A DNA stretch of 64,000 bases from Candidatus Paraburkholderia kirkii (GCA_001189345.1 LFKV01000010.1:62001-126000); one strand, 5' to 3'. Counted from the first letter of the stretch, positions 1-10,619 are shown. Program-made: numbers and translations. The notes: generated by a model from the letters alone, not told the origin.

Positions 1-547
1 GCCGGGAAGATCGACTTCTCCCGCGTCGTCGTCGACTCATCGTCGATTCGTGCGGTTGGGGCGGGCGAAAAACTGGCCCGAACCCCACCGACCGAGCACG
101 ACCCGGTTCCAAGCACCACGTCACCACCGACGCCAACGGTACGCCGATCGCGGCAATCCTGACCGGCGCCAATCGTCACGACGTCACCCAACTGATCCCG
201 TTGATCGAGGCCATCGTACCGATTGGCGGCGTGCGCGGCCGGCCGCTGAGTCGCCCTGGCTGTGTTTATGCCGACCGCGGTTACGATCATGACAAGTACC
301 GGTGCCTCCTTCACGCGCGCAACATTCCCACCAGCATCGCGCGGCGCGGTCACCCGCACGGTAGCGGCCTTGGGAAAGTCCGTTGGGTCGTCGAACGTAC
401 ACATGCCTGGTTGCATAACTTCCGCCGTCTACGTACTCGCTTCGAACGTCGTGCGGACATTCATGAAGCGTTCCTCAAACTCGGTTGTTGCTTGATCTGC
501 TGGAACACTCTTCGGCAATCTCAACAGCCTTTATGAAACCGTCTCTT
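1..547 (+). pseudogene. IS5-family (IS427-like group) transposase, C-terminal part, cut by window edge
   Basis: The reading starts at base 1 in frame 1 (DFSRVVVDSSSIRAVGAGEK) and continues one frame back from about base 75 (GPNPTDRARPGSK ... YADRGYDHDKYR ... WVVERTHAWLHNFRRLR ... LKLGCCLICW), ending at the TGA at 534-536. These are the DDE domain motifs of IS5-family transposases common in Burkholderia: D of VVVDSSS, D of ADRGYD and E of VVERTH. The switch falls at an A-run (gaaaaactgg). Members of this group can use programmed -1 frameshifting, so the switch may be natural or decay. The element's end is inferred near 547, at the inverted-repeat-like end gaaaccgtctc. The 5' half lies outside the window. 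Confidence 0.8.
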
Positions 548-901
548 AGTCGCGAGCTGTTCGTCGAATTGCTCAAGAAGTTGATGTTTCATCGTAAAAG
601 AGCGGTTCATTTGATCGTCGACGGATTGCCAGCGCATAAGAAAGCCATCGTTAAGGACTATGTCGCGAGTACGCAGGGCAAGTTGACTTTGCATTTTCTG
701 CCCGATTACGCACCGGACCTCAATCCAGATGAACTGGTGTGGAGTCACGTCAAGCGGACCGGCGTCGCGCGACGCCCACTTCAAAAAAGGTGAAAAGTTG
801 GGCTCAAAAATTCACGAGCAGCTTTCACAAATTAGCCGCGATCCGTGCCTTGTTCGATCATTTTTAGGCATCAATCTGTCAGCTATATTGCTGACGTTTG
901 A
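548..901 (+). pseudogene. IS630-family transposase C-terminal fragment (different from the 1114-bp element)
   Basis: Directly after the IS5 end the + strand encodes LSRELFVELLKKL, VHLIVDGLPAHK, FLPDYAPDLNPDELVWSHVKR and later SYIADV. This is the C-terminal half of a DDE_3 (IS630-type) transposase with the second catalytic D (VDG) and the E (PDELVW). Two single-base indels break it: an extra A in the run at about 782-788 and a missing T at about 866. The upstream half would lie left of the window, so the IS5 element apparently inserted into this IS630 element. No function remains. Confidence 0.75.
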
Positions 902-979
902 GTAAATGGCGCGGCCGGCCCCGCGACCCGTTGTTACACCCCATGTTACTTCATCAACAGGCGCTTCATTGCGGCCCGG

Positions 980-1932
980 TCAGAAGCGATAGTCGGGATT
1001 TCGCGGGTCGAACGTCAGATCGTCGAAGGATTTGATCTGGATGCGCTCGAACATCACACTTTCGAACATGTTGCCATCGTTGTCGAACGATTCGAGCGTG
1101 CGCAGGAGCGGCCGTTCCAGATCGAGGCCGAGGACTTCCTTCTTCGCATAGAACTCGGGCTGCCCGGACGGCGTTTCATACGTCGGCGCGACGACGCGCA
1201 ATCCATGTACCGTGTTTACTTCGATATTCGCCGGCTTCGTGATGCCTGCTTCGGCGAACCGGTGTCCCTCGTCGATGAAGCGCTGCGTGATCGCGTCGAT
1301 GCCGAGCTCGCGGATCGAATGATTCGACTGCGCGCGAGCGAGCGCGCCGTTCACCGACGTCCACATCGGCACGACGCCAAGCAAGCCGCCGAGATGACGA
1401 CCGTAGAGCTCGTCGGGGCGCTTGGAGTCGTCGTAGATGACTTTCTGGCCCGCGTGCGCGCCGTCGGGAAGCCATCTCGCGTAGATGCGCAGCGGCTCGC
1501 GCGTGATGTGCACGAGCATGTGATCGGCGCGCTTCGGCCACTTGCCCTTGATGCGTTTGCGCCGCCACATCGTGAACTCGTAGACGTGTAGTCGCGCAAG
1601 CCTTCCCGCAGATAGCGCCGCAGATAGCGCGGCAGGGCGTCCGGATCGAGCGCGCGGAAGAGGGCGACGAGCTGCGCGTCGTCGAGCTTCGCCAGCGTGC
1701 CGCTTGCGGCGGATTTCGCGAGCCACTGCGCTTGCTGCTCGACGCCGAGCGTGCCGACGCGCGCGATGTCGAGCGCTTGCGCCGCCGCCGTCACCGCTGC
1801 GTCGCCCGACGTCTGGGCATGCGCCGGGATCGGACCGGCAAAGCCGCCGAGCATGGCGCAGGCAGTCAGGTTCGCGTAAGCGAACCGCCAATCCGAAGCG
1901 CGGCGGCGCCATCGCGCACGCGGCATGGGCAT
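980..1932 (-). pseudogene. DUF1571-family exported protein, frameshifted
   Basis: The N-terminal part (from 1932) has a signal peptide (ACAMLGGFAGPIPAHA, cleavage after AHA) and continues to LREGLRDYT. The reading then needs a one-base shift near 1587 to continue VYEFTMWRRKRIKGKWPKRA to the stop at 980. The C-terminal part has features I associate with the Burkholderia DUF1571 family (KRADHMLVHITREPLRIYAR, GQKVIYDD, HLGGLLGVVPMW). Restoring the base gives about 317 aa, a plausible family length. It lies just downstream of the fadD-like gene on the same strand. The family name is from memory; role unknown. One base loss is the only lesion seen. Confidence 0.6.
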
Positions 1933-1941
1933 CTCCGAGGG

Positions 1942-3664
1942 CTAATCCTGCGATTCTGGCCCGGCGTTGCGCAATGCGCACCGCAGCACCTTGCCGATCG
2001 TCGTCTGCGGCAGCGAGTCGCGGAATTCGACGAAAGCCGGCACCTTGTAGCCGGTCAGGTGTAAACGGGCGAACTTCAGCAGTTCTTCCATCGAAAGCGT
2101 GTCGTTGCGCTTCACGACGAACGCCTTCACGCGCTCGCCCGTCACCGGGTCGGGCACGCCCACGGCGGCGACCGCGCGCACCTTCGGGTGCGCCGCGAGC
2201 ACGTCCTCGATCTCGTTCGGATACACGTTGAAGCCCGACACGATCATCATGTCCTTCTTGCGGTCAACGAGCCGGACGAAGCCGCGCGCATCCATCACGC
2301 CGATGTCGCCGGTGGCGAGCCAGCCGTTTGCGTCCAGCGCTTGCGCCGTGTCTTCCGGGCGATTCCAGTAGCCTTTCATCACCTGCGGACCCTGCACGCA
2401 GAGCTCACCCGCCTCGCCGATGTTCGCCCACGAACCGTCGTCGCGGCGCAGGCGCACGAGCGTGGACGGCACGGGCAGGCCGATCGTTCCATCGAACGCG
2501 TGCGCGCCGCGCGCATCGAGCGGCGTCGCGCAGACGAGCAGCGAGCATTCGGTGAGGCCATAGCCTTCCATGATCGTCTGGCCCGTCAGCGCCCGAAAGC
2601 GCTCCGCGATGGCGCGCTGCGTCGCCATGCCGCCCGCCATGGCGAGCTTGAGCGCGGAGAAGTCGCGCTGGCGGAATTCGTCGTTGTCCAGCAATGCGCT
2701 GTAGAGCGTGTTGAGCGCGGTGATCGCCGTGAAGTTTTCGTGACGCAGGGCGCGCATGAGCGCGTCGATGTCGCGCGGGTTGGCGATCAGCACGTTGCGG
2801 GCGCCGATGCCGAGAAAGACGAGCGCGTTCACCGTCAACGAATAGATGTGATAGAGCGGCAGCGGCGTGACGATGGTCTCCCGCTCGTCGACGAGCGCGC
2901 CGCGCGCCCACGCGAGCGCCTGCAGCAGGTTGGATATGACATTGCGATGGTGAGCATCGCACCCTTCGCGGTGCCGGTGGTGCCGCCCGTGTATTGAATG
3001 AACGCGATGTCGCCGTGCACGATCCGCACCGGCTCGAACGCGCGCCGCGCGCGAGCGCCTGCGGCAGGCGGATCGCATCGGGCAGGGAGTAGGCGGGCAC
3101 CTGCTTCTTCACGTGGCGCAGGAACAGGTCGATTGCCCGGCCCTTGACATTGAGCCCGCCGCCCAGCAGATCGCCGAGTCCGGTCACGACGATGTTCCGC
3201 AGGCGCGAGCCCGGCTGAGCGTCCTGCACCGTCTTCGCGAAGTTCTCGAACACGACGATGGTCTGCGCGCCGCTGTCCTTCAGCTGATGACTGAGCTCGC
3301 GCACCGTGTAGAGCGGATTGACGTTCACCACGATCGCGCCCTCCATCAGCGTGCCGAACAGCGTGACGGGATAGGGCATCATCAGCGCGACGCGGTCGCC
3401 GGGCTTCACGCCCCGCTCCTGCAGATACGATGCGAAAGCAAGCGTCTTCTCGCCGAGCGTGGCGAAGCTCAGTTCCGAGCCGAGACTCACAAAGGCGACG
3501 CGGTCGCGAAACCGCCCGACGCATTCGTCGAGGAAATGCGCGAGCGAGCGATAGCGCGACGGGTCGATTTCGCGAGCGACATCGGGCGGATACGAGGCAT
3601 ACCAGATGCCGTCTGTCGCGTGCGGCTCGAAGGCCCCGCGCGGCGCGGCGTGTTCCGGGCTCAT
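1942..3664 (-). pseudogene. fadD: Long-chain fatty acid-CoA ligase (AMP-binding), two frameshifts
   Basis: The reading starts at 3664 (MSPEHAAPRGAFEP) and carries the ANL-superfamily adenylation motifs: P-loop YTGGTTGTAKGA (about 2975-3005), GYGLTE, TGDIG, the hinge DRKKDMMIVSG, and the C-terminal lysine region QTTIGKVLRRALR-like (TIGKVLRCALR). Two frame changes are needed, near 3045 and near 2945, so no single ORF contains both domains. FadD activates free fatty acids to acyl-CoA with ATP at the inner membrane, the first step of beta-oxidation. It sits downstream of the thiolase, reductase and dehydrogenase genes in the same direction. Intact length would be about 570 aa, normal for FadD. 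Confidence 0.85.
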
Positions 3665-3745
3665 GTGGTGTCTCCGTGGCGCGACTCGTCTTCGTCGACA
3701 GGCGCGCCTTATATTTTTCCTGCGCGTACTTCGTACTTCTATTGC

Positions 3746-4962
3746 TTACCGCTCCAGAATCGCGACGACGCCCTGGCCGCCCACCGCGCAGATCGAGATC
3801 GATCCGCGCAGCGGTTTGCTGTCGCCGCGCGCGGGCGCCTTGGCGAGCATCTTCGCGAGCGTGCCGACGATGCGTCCGCCCGTCGCCGCGAACGGATGAC
3901 CGGTCGCGAGCGAGCCGCCGTTGACGTTCAGGTGCGCGCGATCGATCGAGCCGGGCGGCGCGTTCAGGCCCAGCGCCGTGCGGCAATATTCGTCGTCTTC
4001 CCACGCGGCGAGCGTGCACAGCACCTGCGCCGCGAACGCCTCGTGGATTTCGTAGAAAATCGAAGTCCTGCAGCGAGAGCTCCGCGCGCGAGCATCGAAG
4101 GCACGGCGTAGGCGGGCGCCATCAGCAGGCCCTCGCGCTTGCCGAAGAAATTGACGGCGGCGGTCGCGGAGAACGTCAGGTAGGCCAGCACCGGCAGGCC
4201 GCGCTCGGCGGCCCATTGCTCGGAGGCGAGCAGCACGGCCGATGCGCCGTCGGTGAGCGGCGTCGAGTTGCCCGCGGTGAGCGTGCTGGCGTCACGATCG
4301 AACGCGGGTTTCAGTTGCGACAGCTGATCGAGCAAAATATCCGGACGCAGATTGTTGTCGCGCGCGAGTCCCTTGTACGGCGTCATCAGATCGTTGAAAA
4401 AGCCGCGCGCGTACGCCGCCGCCAGCTTGCGATGACTGTCCTCCGCAAGCGCATCCTGCGCCTCGTGCGAGATCTTCCAGCGCTTGACCATCAGCTCGCA
4501 GTGCTCGCCCATCGAGAGGTTCGTGCGCGGCTCCGCGTTGCGCGGCAGGAGCGGCCTGAAGAACATGCCGGGCCGCAGCTTCGCGAGCGCGCCGACGCGG
4601 GCGCCGGCCGAGCGTCCGCGATTCGCCTCCAGCAGGATCTTGCGCAGGCGTTCGTTCACGGCGATGGGCGCGTCCGACGCCGTATCCACACCGCCCGCGA
4701 TGCCCGCGTCGATCTGCCCGAGCGCGATCTTGTTGACGACCAGGATGACGATTTCGAGCCCGGTGCCGCAGGCCTGCTGCACGTCGTAGGCCGGTGTTTC
4801 CTTCGCGAGCGTGGTCGAGAGCGCGGCTTCGCGCGTCAGGTTGAAATCGCGCGAATGCTTGACGACGGCGCCCGCCGCCACTTCGCCGAGCCGCATGCCG
4901 TGCAGGTCGAAGCGATCGACGAGTTCTTGCAACGTGAAGCTCAGCATGTCCTGATTCGACAC
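3746..4962 (-). pseudogene. fadI: Acetyl-CoA acyltransferase (FadI-like thiolase), 5' deleted and frameshifted
   Basis: The reading begins abruptly at SNQDMLSFTLQELVDRF, about 60 residues into a normal FadI, fused to the end of the preceding reductase gene. It retains the nucleophilic Cys region (YDVQQACGTGLE), GNSTPLTDGAS, the HEAFAAQ motif and the final catalytic pair (NVNGGSLATGHPFAATGGR; CAVGGQG). A frameshift near 4075 separates the body from the C-terminal part ending at 3746. Thiolases release acetyl-CoA in the last step of beta-oxidation. With the N-terminus missing, the Cys loop cannot fold into a complete thiolase, so this is a pseudogene even if the frameshift were a read error. 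Confidence 0.85.
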
Positions 4963-6222
4963 GCTCGCGCACGCCGAAGGGCATGCGCGCGGTCATGTCG
5001 GTCTCGATGAAGCCGGGCGCGACCGCGTTGATCGTGATGCCGCGCTCGCGCAGCAAGGGCGCCATCGCCTGCACGCGGCCGATCACGCCGGCCTTCGAGG
5101 TCGCATAGTTGGTCTGGCCGCGATTGCCCGCGATGCCGCTGATCGACGAAACCGCGACGATGCGCCCACCCACGCGCAGCACGTCCTGCCCGAGCAGCAT
5201 TTCATCGATGCGCTCCTGCGCCAGAAGATTGATGTCGATCACGCTGTCCCACATTTCCGCGGTCATGCGCGCGATGGTCTTGTCGCGCGTGATGTCCGCA
5301 TTGTGCACGACGATATCGATGTGCCGCCCGCCTGGACGAGCGCGGCGGCGATGTCCGCCACGAGCGCCGCGTGCGCGCCGCCCGAAGGCGAGGCGTCCTC
5401 GATCGAGAGCATGGTCTGGTCGAGCGCGTCGCGCGATGCGGCCACGTCGAGCCCGGTCACGATTGCGCCGTGGCCGGCGAGCACCGCCGCGATCGAGGCG
5501 CCGATGCCGCGCGCCGCGCCCGTCACGAGCGCGCGCCTGCCCGCAAGCGGCTTCGCCCAGTTCTCCGGGGCGGCGGCGGGCGCGTCGATCGTTACGACCT
5601 GTCCCGAGACATAGGCCGAGCGCGGCGAGAGAAAGAAGCGCAGCGCGGTCTCGACATTCGCGCCTTCGGCCACGCGCAGCAGGTTCGACGTGGTGCCGTT
5701 GCGCGCTTCCTTGCCGAGCGAGCGGGTGAGGCCTTCGAGCGCATGCTGCGCCGTGGCGGCGGCCATCCTCGTGCGCGTGGCGGGCGGCCGTCCGAGCACG
5801 ACGATGCGCCCGCTCCTGCCGAGGGAGCGCAGGGCGTCGTGAAAGAACGTGTATGCGGAGTGCAACTGGCTGCCTTCCCCGATGCCGGTCGCGTCGAAGA
5901 TCAGCGCCTGGACGCGGTCGCCCGCGAGCGCGTCGCGCGTGCGTGGCTCGAAGCGGCCGCTCATCGCGCCGTGACGGGCGGCGACGGGCAGCCAGCCGGA
6001 CGCGCTTTCGTGCGCGACGCTCGTCATGCCGATCGCGGAGAGCACGCCCATCAGGTCGTCGAAGAGCGCGGGCGACGGTCCCGCGCCGATGGCCGCCATC
6101 CCGCCGAACTCGGCCTGGTCCGCGCGATGACGGCGCAGCACTTCGGGACGCGGGAGCCCGAGCGAGCGGGCGATGCCCATGCCAAAAGGCGAATTGACGA
6201 AGTCGAGATAGCGGTCTTTCAT
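4963..6222 (-). pseudogene. fabG: 3-oxoacyl-[ACP/CoA] reductase (FabG-like SDR), frameshifted and 3' truncated
   Basis: Starts MKDRYLDFVNSPFGMGIARSLG at 6222 and resembles the long (about 450 aa) two-domain SDR that accompanies FadI-type thiolases in Burkholderiales. The second domain has the NAD(P) motif VTGAARGIGASIA and, after a frameshift near 5315, VSSISGIAGNRGQTNYATSKAG with the Ser/Tyr/Lys catalytic residues. The C-terminus stops matching at GFIETDMTARMPFGVRE, where the sequence jumps into the interior of fadI. About 50 residues of the reductase end are deleted. Gene order (fadE, fabG, fadI, fadD) fits a beta-oxidation operon. Confidence 0.85.
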
Positions 6223-6282
6223 CGATGGCGATCGGTCGTCGGGCGCGCGTGGCGTCGTCTCGAATGATGCAGCGGGCGTGCC

Positions 6283-8785
6283 TCAGGCGATGGATTCGGG
6301 CGTCGGCCGCTCGAGCGCCTCGCTGCGTTTTTGCAATGCTTCGAGGATACCGAAGTCTGCGGAAAAATCATCGACTTTCACCGCTTCGCGCGCGTGGCCC
6401 GCCCACGCGGCAAGGAGCGCCTGCTCGTCTTCGTCGATCAGGCCGCCCGCGCCCATGTCTCGATCTCGTCCGGGCTTTGCGGCAGCGGCGCGGCCCGGCC
6501 GGCCTTGACGGCGTCCCGCAGGCGCGCTTCCAGGGCGGCGACCGCGGGCGTGAGCGCGAGCAGCCTTTCGCCGCGAGCGATCGGATCGTCTTCGAAAGCG
6601 CAAACGTGCGAGCCCGCGACGCCGCGACGAGCCGCTCGCGCGCCTCGTCGGGCGTTTGCATCAGCACGGCGACCTGACTGCCGAGCGCGTCGGCGCCCGG
6701 CGCGTGCGGCAGGCCGAACGGGAACGCGATGGCGCGCAGGCACGCCGCCGCCGCGCGATTCGGATAGTTCGCGAGCAGGCCGTCGAACGCGGCGCACGCG
6801 CGGTACAGCGCATCCTCTGCGCCCCAGCGCACGAGCGGCAGATCGCTCTCCGGACGACCGTCGTCCTCGAAGCTTGAGCGTCGCGGACAGTAACAGTTGC
6901 GAGAGGATGTCGCCGAGCCGCGCCGAAAGGCGCTCGCGGCGCTTCAGCTCGCTCCCGAGCACGAGCATCGAGACGTCGGCGAACAGCGCGAACGCGCTCG
7001 AGAGGCGCGTGGCGGCGCGGTAGTATGGAACGAGCCGCGCATCGGCGCGCGCGGGCTTGCGCATGAGGGCGGCGCCGCCGAACGCGTACACGAGACTGCG
7101 CATCGCGTTGGCCGCGAGAAAGCCTGCGTGAGCGAAGAAGGCGTCGTCGAAAGCGCGCAGCGCGCGGGCGGAATCCGGCTCGCGCGTCGCGGCCATTTCC
7201 TTCAGCACGTACGGATGGCAGCGGATCGCGCCCTGCCCGAAGATGATCAGGCAGCGCGTGAGAATGTTCGCGCCCTCGACCGTGATCGAGATCGGCATCT
7301 GCTGATACGCGCGCGCCAGGAAGTTCGCCAGGAAGTTCGACGGCCCCATGCAGATGCCCTTGCCCGCGACGACGTCCATGCCGTCGTTGATCACCTGCCG
7401 CGCGCGCTCGGTGATGTGATACTTCGCGATCGCCGAAATGACCGAGGGCTTTTCGTCCAGATCGACGGCCTGCGCCGACAGGCGGCGCGCCGCGTCCATC
7501 ACGTACAGATTGCCGCCCATGCGCCCGAGCGCTTCCTGAATTCGAAGCGCCCGATCGACGTGCGGAACTGGCGCCGCGCCGCGGCATACGCGCTCGTGCC
7601 GCGCACCGCGAGCTTGGCCATCCCGACGTTCGACGATGGCAGCGAGATCGCGCGTCCGGCGGCGAGGCACTCCATCAGCATGCGCCAGCCGTTGCCGACC
7701 TGCGCGCGTCCGCCGATCACCCATTCGATCGGAATGAAGACGTCCTCGCCCCAGTTCGGACCGTTCTGGAACACCGCGTTGAGCGGCCAGTGCCGCCGCC
7801 CGATATGCACGCCGGGGTGATCCGTCGGGATGAGCGCGCAGGTGATGCCGGGCGCTTCGTCGCCGCCGAGTAGGCGATCCGGATCGAGCGTGCGGAAGGC
7901 GAGGCCGAGCACGGTCGCGATCGGCCCGAGCGTGATGTAGCGTTTCTTCCACGTGACGCGAAAACCGAGCGTTTCGCGGCCCTCGTGCATGCCGCGGCAG
8001 ACGATGCAGACGTCGGGGATCACGGCCGCATCCGATCCGGCATAAGGGCTCGTCAGGGCGAAGCGGGGGATTTCGTCGCCGCGCGCGAGGCGCGGCAGAT
8101 AGTAATTCTTCTGTTCCTCGGTGCCGTAGTGCAGCAGCAATTCGGTGGGACCGAGCGAGTTCGGCACCATCATCGAGACGGCCGCCGCCGACGAATGCGT
8201 CGCGAGCTTCATGATGACCTGCGAGTGCGCATACGCCGAGAACGCCTTTCCGCCGTACTGCTTCGGGATGATCATGCCGAGAAAGCCTTGCTCCTTCACA
8301 TACGCCCATGCTTGCGGAGAGAGATTCTGCCAGATGACGGTCGTGTCCCAGTCGTTCGACAGATCGCACAGGCGCGCGCATTCGTTGTCGATGGAGCCTT
8401 GTTCTTCCTGCGTCAGCTTCGGCGCGCCATGCGACAGAAGCGAGTCCCAGCGCGGGCGGCCGGAGAAGAGTTCCGCGTCCCACCAGACCGTGCCGGCCTC
8501 GATGGCGTCGCGTTCCGTCGACGACATCTCCGGAAGAATTCCGCGGAATACGGCGAGCGTGCGGCGGCCGATCAGCGCGCGGCGCAGGGGTTCCATGGCG
8601 AGCACGAGCGCTGGAATCAAGAAGACAATCGCGAGAAGCGTCACGCCGACGGCGCCCGTCACACCGACGATCGGCCCGGCGGCCACCCAGATGGCGATCC
8701 CGGCAAGTCAGGCGACGGCGGGCGCCTGCAGGAATGCAAGCGCGCCGGCGAGAAGGAGGAATGCGATGACGTAGAGCGCGGGCAT
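6283..8785 (-). pseudogene. fadE: Acyl-CoA dehydrogenase (FadE type), nonsense plus several frameshifts
   Basis: The natural start is at 8785 (MPALYVIAFLLLAGALAFLQ, a membrane segment); codon 26 is an in-frame TGA at 8708-8710. After it the body matches enterobacterial-type FadE closely: VFRGILPEMSSTERDAIEAGTVWW, YGGKAFSAYAHS, FALTSPYAGSD, CALIPTDHPGVHIGRRH, MDVVAGKGICMGPSNF, TVEGANILTRCLIIFGQGAIRCHP. Further frame changes are needed near 7545, 6870, 6620 and 6470. FadE catalyses the FAD-linked first oxidation of acyl-CoA. Normal length is about 800-830 aa, as here. Five or more independent lesions make this an unambiguous pseudogene. Confidence 0.9.
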
Positions 8786-8912
8786 CACGGATCTCCGGCG
8801 GGACGATGATGCTCTTCCTCGCAGCACGACGCATGCCGGTCACGCCGGATCGGACCCCCAGATTCTCGAGGGTATCCACTAAATTCAACAAAATTAAGAC
8901 GCTTCTACTTTC

Positions 8913-8946
8913 GTAAGCGCTCGATCTGTACCGTTGTCTCGTTCTA
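8913..8946 (+). repeat. Left copy of the 34-bp inverted repeat
   Basis: Reads GTAAGCGCTCGATCTGTACC onward and ends at the TA that is also the left target site of IS630 copy 1. Its partner is at 10586-10619 in opposite orientation with a single G/A difference. Probably a terminal inverted repeat of an unidentified IS. Confidence 0.65.
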
Positions 8947-10060
8947 TTCCATTGCGTCATTGAATTGGCACTGGTCGAATCCGGCGCGAAGGATCGTCAT
9001 ATTTCCACTTGATCGGTTTCGGGTTCTTGTTGTGTTCGCGGATGTATCGGCATCAGTTTGCGATCCCAATCCTTCACCGAAGTGAAGATGCCGCGAGCGA
9101 TCACTTCACGCTGAATGCGCGAGAACCAGTTCTCCACCTGGTTGAGCCACGACGAGTAGGTCGGCGTGAAGTGCAGGTGCACGTTGCGCTGCGCATCAAG
9201 GAAGTCGGCAACCCGCTGCGTCTTATGGCTGCTGACGTTGTCGCAGATCGCGTGGATTTCCCGGCGTTTGGGCTGGCTGGCGACGACGTCGGTCAGGAAG
9301 GCCACGAACTGCTCGCTGGTGTGGCGCGCCACCGTCTTGCCCAGCACCTCGCCGGTGGCAGTATTGAACGCCGCGAACAGGCTGAGCGTGCCGTTGCGCT
9401 TGTACTCGAAGCCGTGACTCTCGGCGCGCCCGGGCGACAGCGGCAGCATACGGTCCTTGCGATCGAGTGCCTGGATCGCGGTCTTCTCGTCCACGCAGAA
9501 CACCGCTGCGTGCGCCGGCGGGTTCAGGTACAGCCCGATCACGTCGGCTGCCTTGGTCTCGAAGTCCGGGTCGTTGGAGACCATGTGCCGCTCCAACTGC
9601 TGCGGCTTGATGCCGTGCTTGCGCCAGATGCGCTGCACGGCCGAGACCGATACGTCGCCGAGTTCTGCTGCGAGCTTGTAGCTACTCCAGTGTGTCGAAC
9701 CGTCGGCGGGTTTGTGCTTGAGGGTGCACTTGAGCACCCGCGCTTCCAGTTTGGCCGGTGGCTGCGTAGGCGCCCGCCCGCGGTGCCGGGCGTACATGCC
9801 GGCTAGTCGCTCGCTGAGGAAGCGCCCCGACCAGCGTGCGATGAAGCGCGAATCGCAACCCAGTGTGCGCATGATACTGTCGCGCGATTCGCCGTCCTCG
9901 AGCATCAGGATCAACTTTGCGCGTCGCACGTCCGCCGCACGCACCGTTCGGCTGCGCGCCGCCGACAACAGTTGCTCACGTTCGATATCTGTCAGGTTCA
10001 TTTTGACCCATGACCTGTATCTGAACACAGACAGGGTGCTAATTCAATGACGCAGCGCAC
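8947..10060 (-). mobile_element. IS630-family element, copy 1 (1114 bp)
   Basis: Ends are TTCCATTGCGTCATTGAATT on the left and, read from the other side, GTGCGCTGCGTCATTGAATT on the right. They share the core TGCGTCATTGAATT. It is flanked by TA on both sides (8945-8946 and 10061-10062), the target duplication typical of IS630/Tc1-mariner elements. The same 1114-bp unit recurs at 32990 and 44922. This copy differs from the others at its outermost right end (gcgcac instead of gtgcaa). It lies inside an IS2-group orfA remnant. Confidence 0.9.
8997..10001 (-). CDS. IS630-family transposase (copy 1)
   Basis: DDE_3 transposase; start chosen at MNLTDIEREQLL (an in-frame GTG nine codons upstream at 10028 is possible). 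An N-terminal helix-turn-helix region (AADVRRAKLILMLEDGESRDSI ... LGCDSRFIARWSGRF) is followed by the catalytic residues: D in VFCVDEKTAIQ, D in HAICDNVSSHKT, E in WLNQVENWFSRIQ. The last about 20 residues (LMPIHPRTQQEPETDQVEI) look out of frame: the neighbouring frame reads RYIREHNKNPKPIKWKYDD, the usual family ending, so one extra C lies after KLM. The identical shift in all three copies means it predates their spread. Confidence 0.9.
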   Translation of the reverse strand: MNLTDIEREQLLSAARSRTVRAADVRRAKLILMLEDGESRDSIMRTLGCDSRFIARWSGRFLSERLAGMYARHRGRAPTQPPAKLEARVLKCTLKHKPADGSTHWSSYKLAAELGDVSVSAVQRIWRKHGIKPQQLERHMVSNDPDFETKAADVIGLYLNPPAHAAVFCVDEKTAIQALDRKDRMLPLSPGRAESHGFEYKRNGTLSLFAAFNTATGEVLGKTVARHTSEQFVAFLTDVVASQPKRREIHAICDNVSSHKTQRVADFLDAQRNVHLHFTPTYSSWLNQVENWFSRIQREVIARGIFTSVKDWDRKLMPIHPRTQQEPETDQVEI

Positions 10061-10415
10061 TAGCAATCGCTGCAGCTCGCGAATCTGCTTCATTGCTTCG
10101 GCTAGGTCAGATGCCGGCACCACGTGCTCGCCGGCAGACCACCGATAGGCTCTCGTCCTGATAGAGCTTGCGCCAGCCGAAGACTTGGTTGGCATTCACT
10201 TGATGTCGGCGAGCGACGCCAGAGACCGTTGCACCGGGCTCGAAAGTCTCGCGAACTATCGCTAGTTTCTCTTCAACCGAACGCCGGCGGCGCTGCTCCG
10301 GCTGGGTCAGAACTTCTAGAGGTTCCACGTTATGACTAGGCTTAAACATAGGCAGAAGACTACCTCAAAATAATTTAAGCGTCACCGCATGTCCGGCTTT
10401 TGCGGGGGCAAGTCC
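10061..10415 (-). pseudogene. IS3-family (IS2-group) orfA remnant with left IS end
   Basis: From 10349 the minus strand encodes [54 protein letters not shown], a typical IS2-group OrfA helix-turn-helix. A frameshift near 10145 then leads to [21 protein letters not shown], where IS630 copy 1 cuts it at 10061. The segment 10396-10415 carries the IS end TGGACTTGCCCCCGC (read leftwards), which recurs at 30588. The continuation of orfA and all of orfB are missing on the far side of the IS630. Confidence 0.75.
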
Positions 10416-10585
10416 ACTCCTGGTTCAAATGTCTGCTCGACGACCGTTCGTTTCCATTCCAACAGATGCTGCCGGTTCTGGCGCTTGGCCGGCAATTCGA
10501 CTGTCTGAGACACTGTGTCCATTCTCCGCAGTTCGTGGACACTGTCGGTCAATCGTGTCCGTTGCGGCTGATGATTGCATCTTCT

Positions 10586-10619
10586 ACCTAGAACGAGACA
10601 ACGGTATAGATCGAGCGCT
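10586..10619 (-). repeat. Right copy of the 34-bp inverted repeat
   Basis: Reverse complement reads GTAAGCGCTCGATCTATACC onward, matching 8913-8946 with one difference. It abuts the broken end of rmuC at 10620. The 170 bp inside it (10416-10585) hold several GTGTCC/GGACAC motifs but no gene I can recognise. Confidence 0.65.

Noticed and set aside
60-80. Programmed -1 frameshift in the IS5 transposase
   Set aside because: Possible for this IS group, but with the 5' part outside the window and general decay around, it cannot be told from a one-base loss in the A-run.
6438-8960. An 840-codon open frame on the minus strand over fadE
   Set aside because: It agrees with FadE only in part; elsewhere it is an arginine-rich out-of-frame shadow. 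It is one segment of a frameshifted fadE.
9009-9806. A 265-codon ORF antisense to the IS630 transposase (also at 33052 and 45176)
   Set aside because: A repeat-borne shadow of the transposase gene on the other strand, with no independent features.
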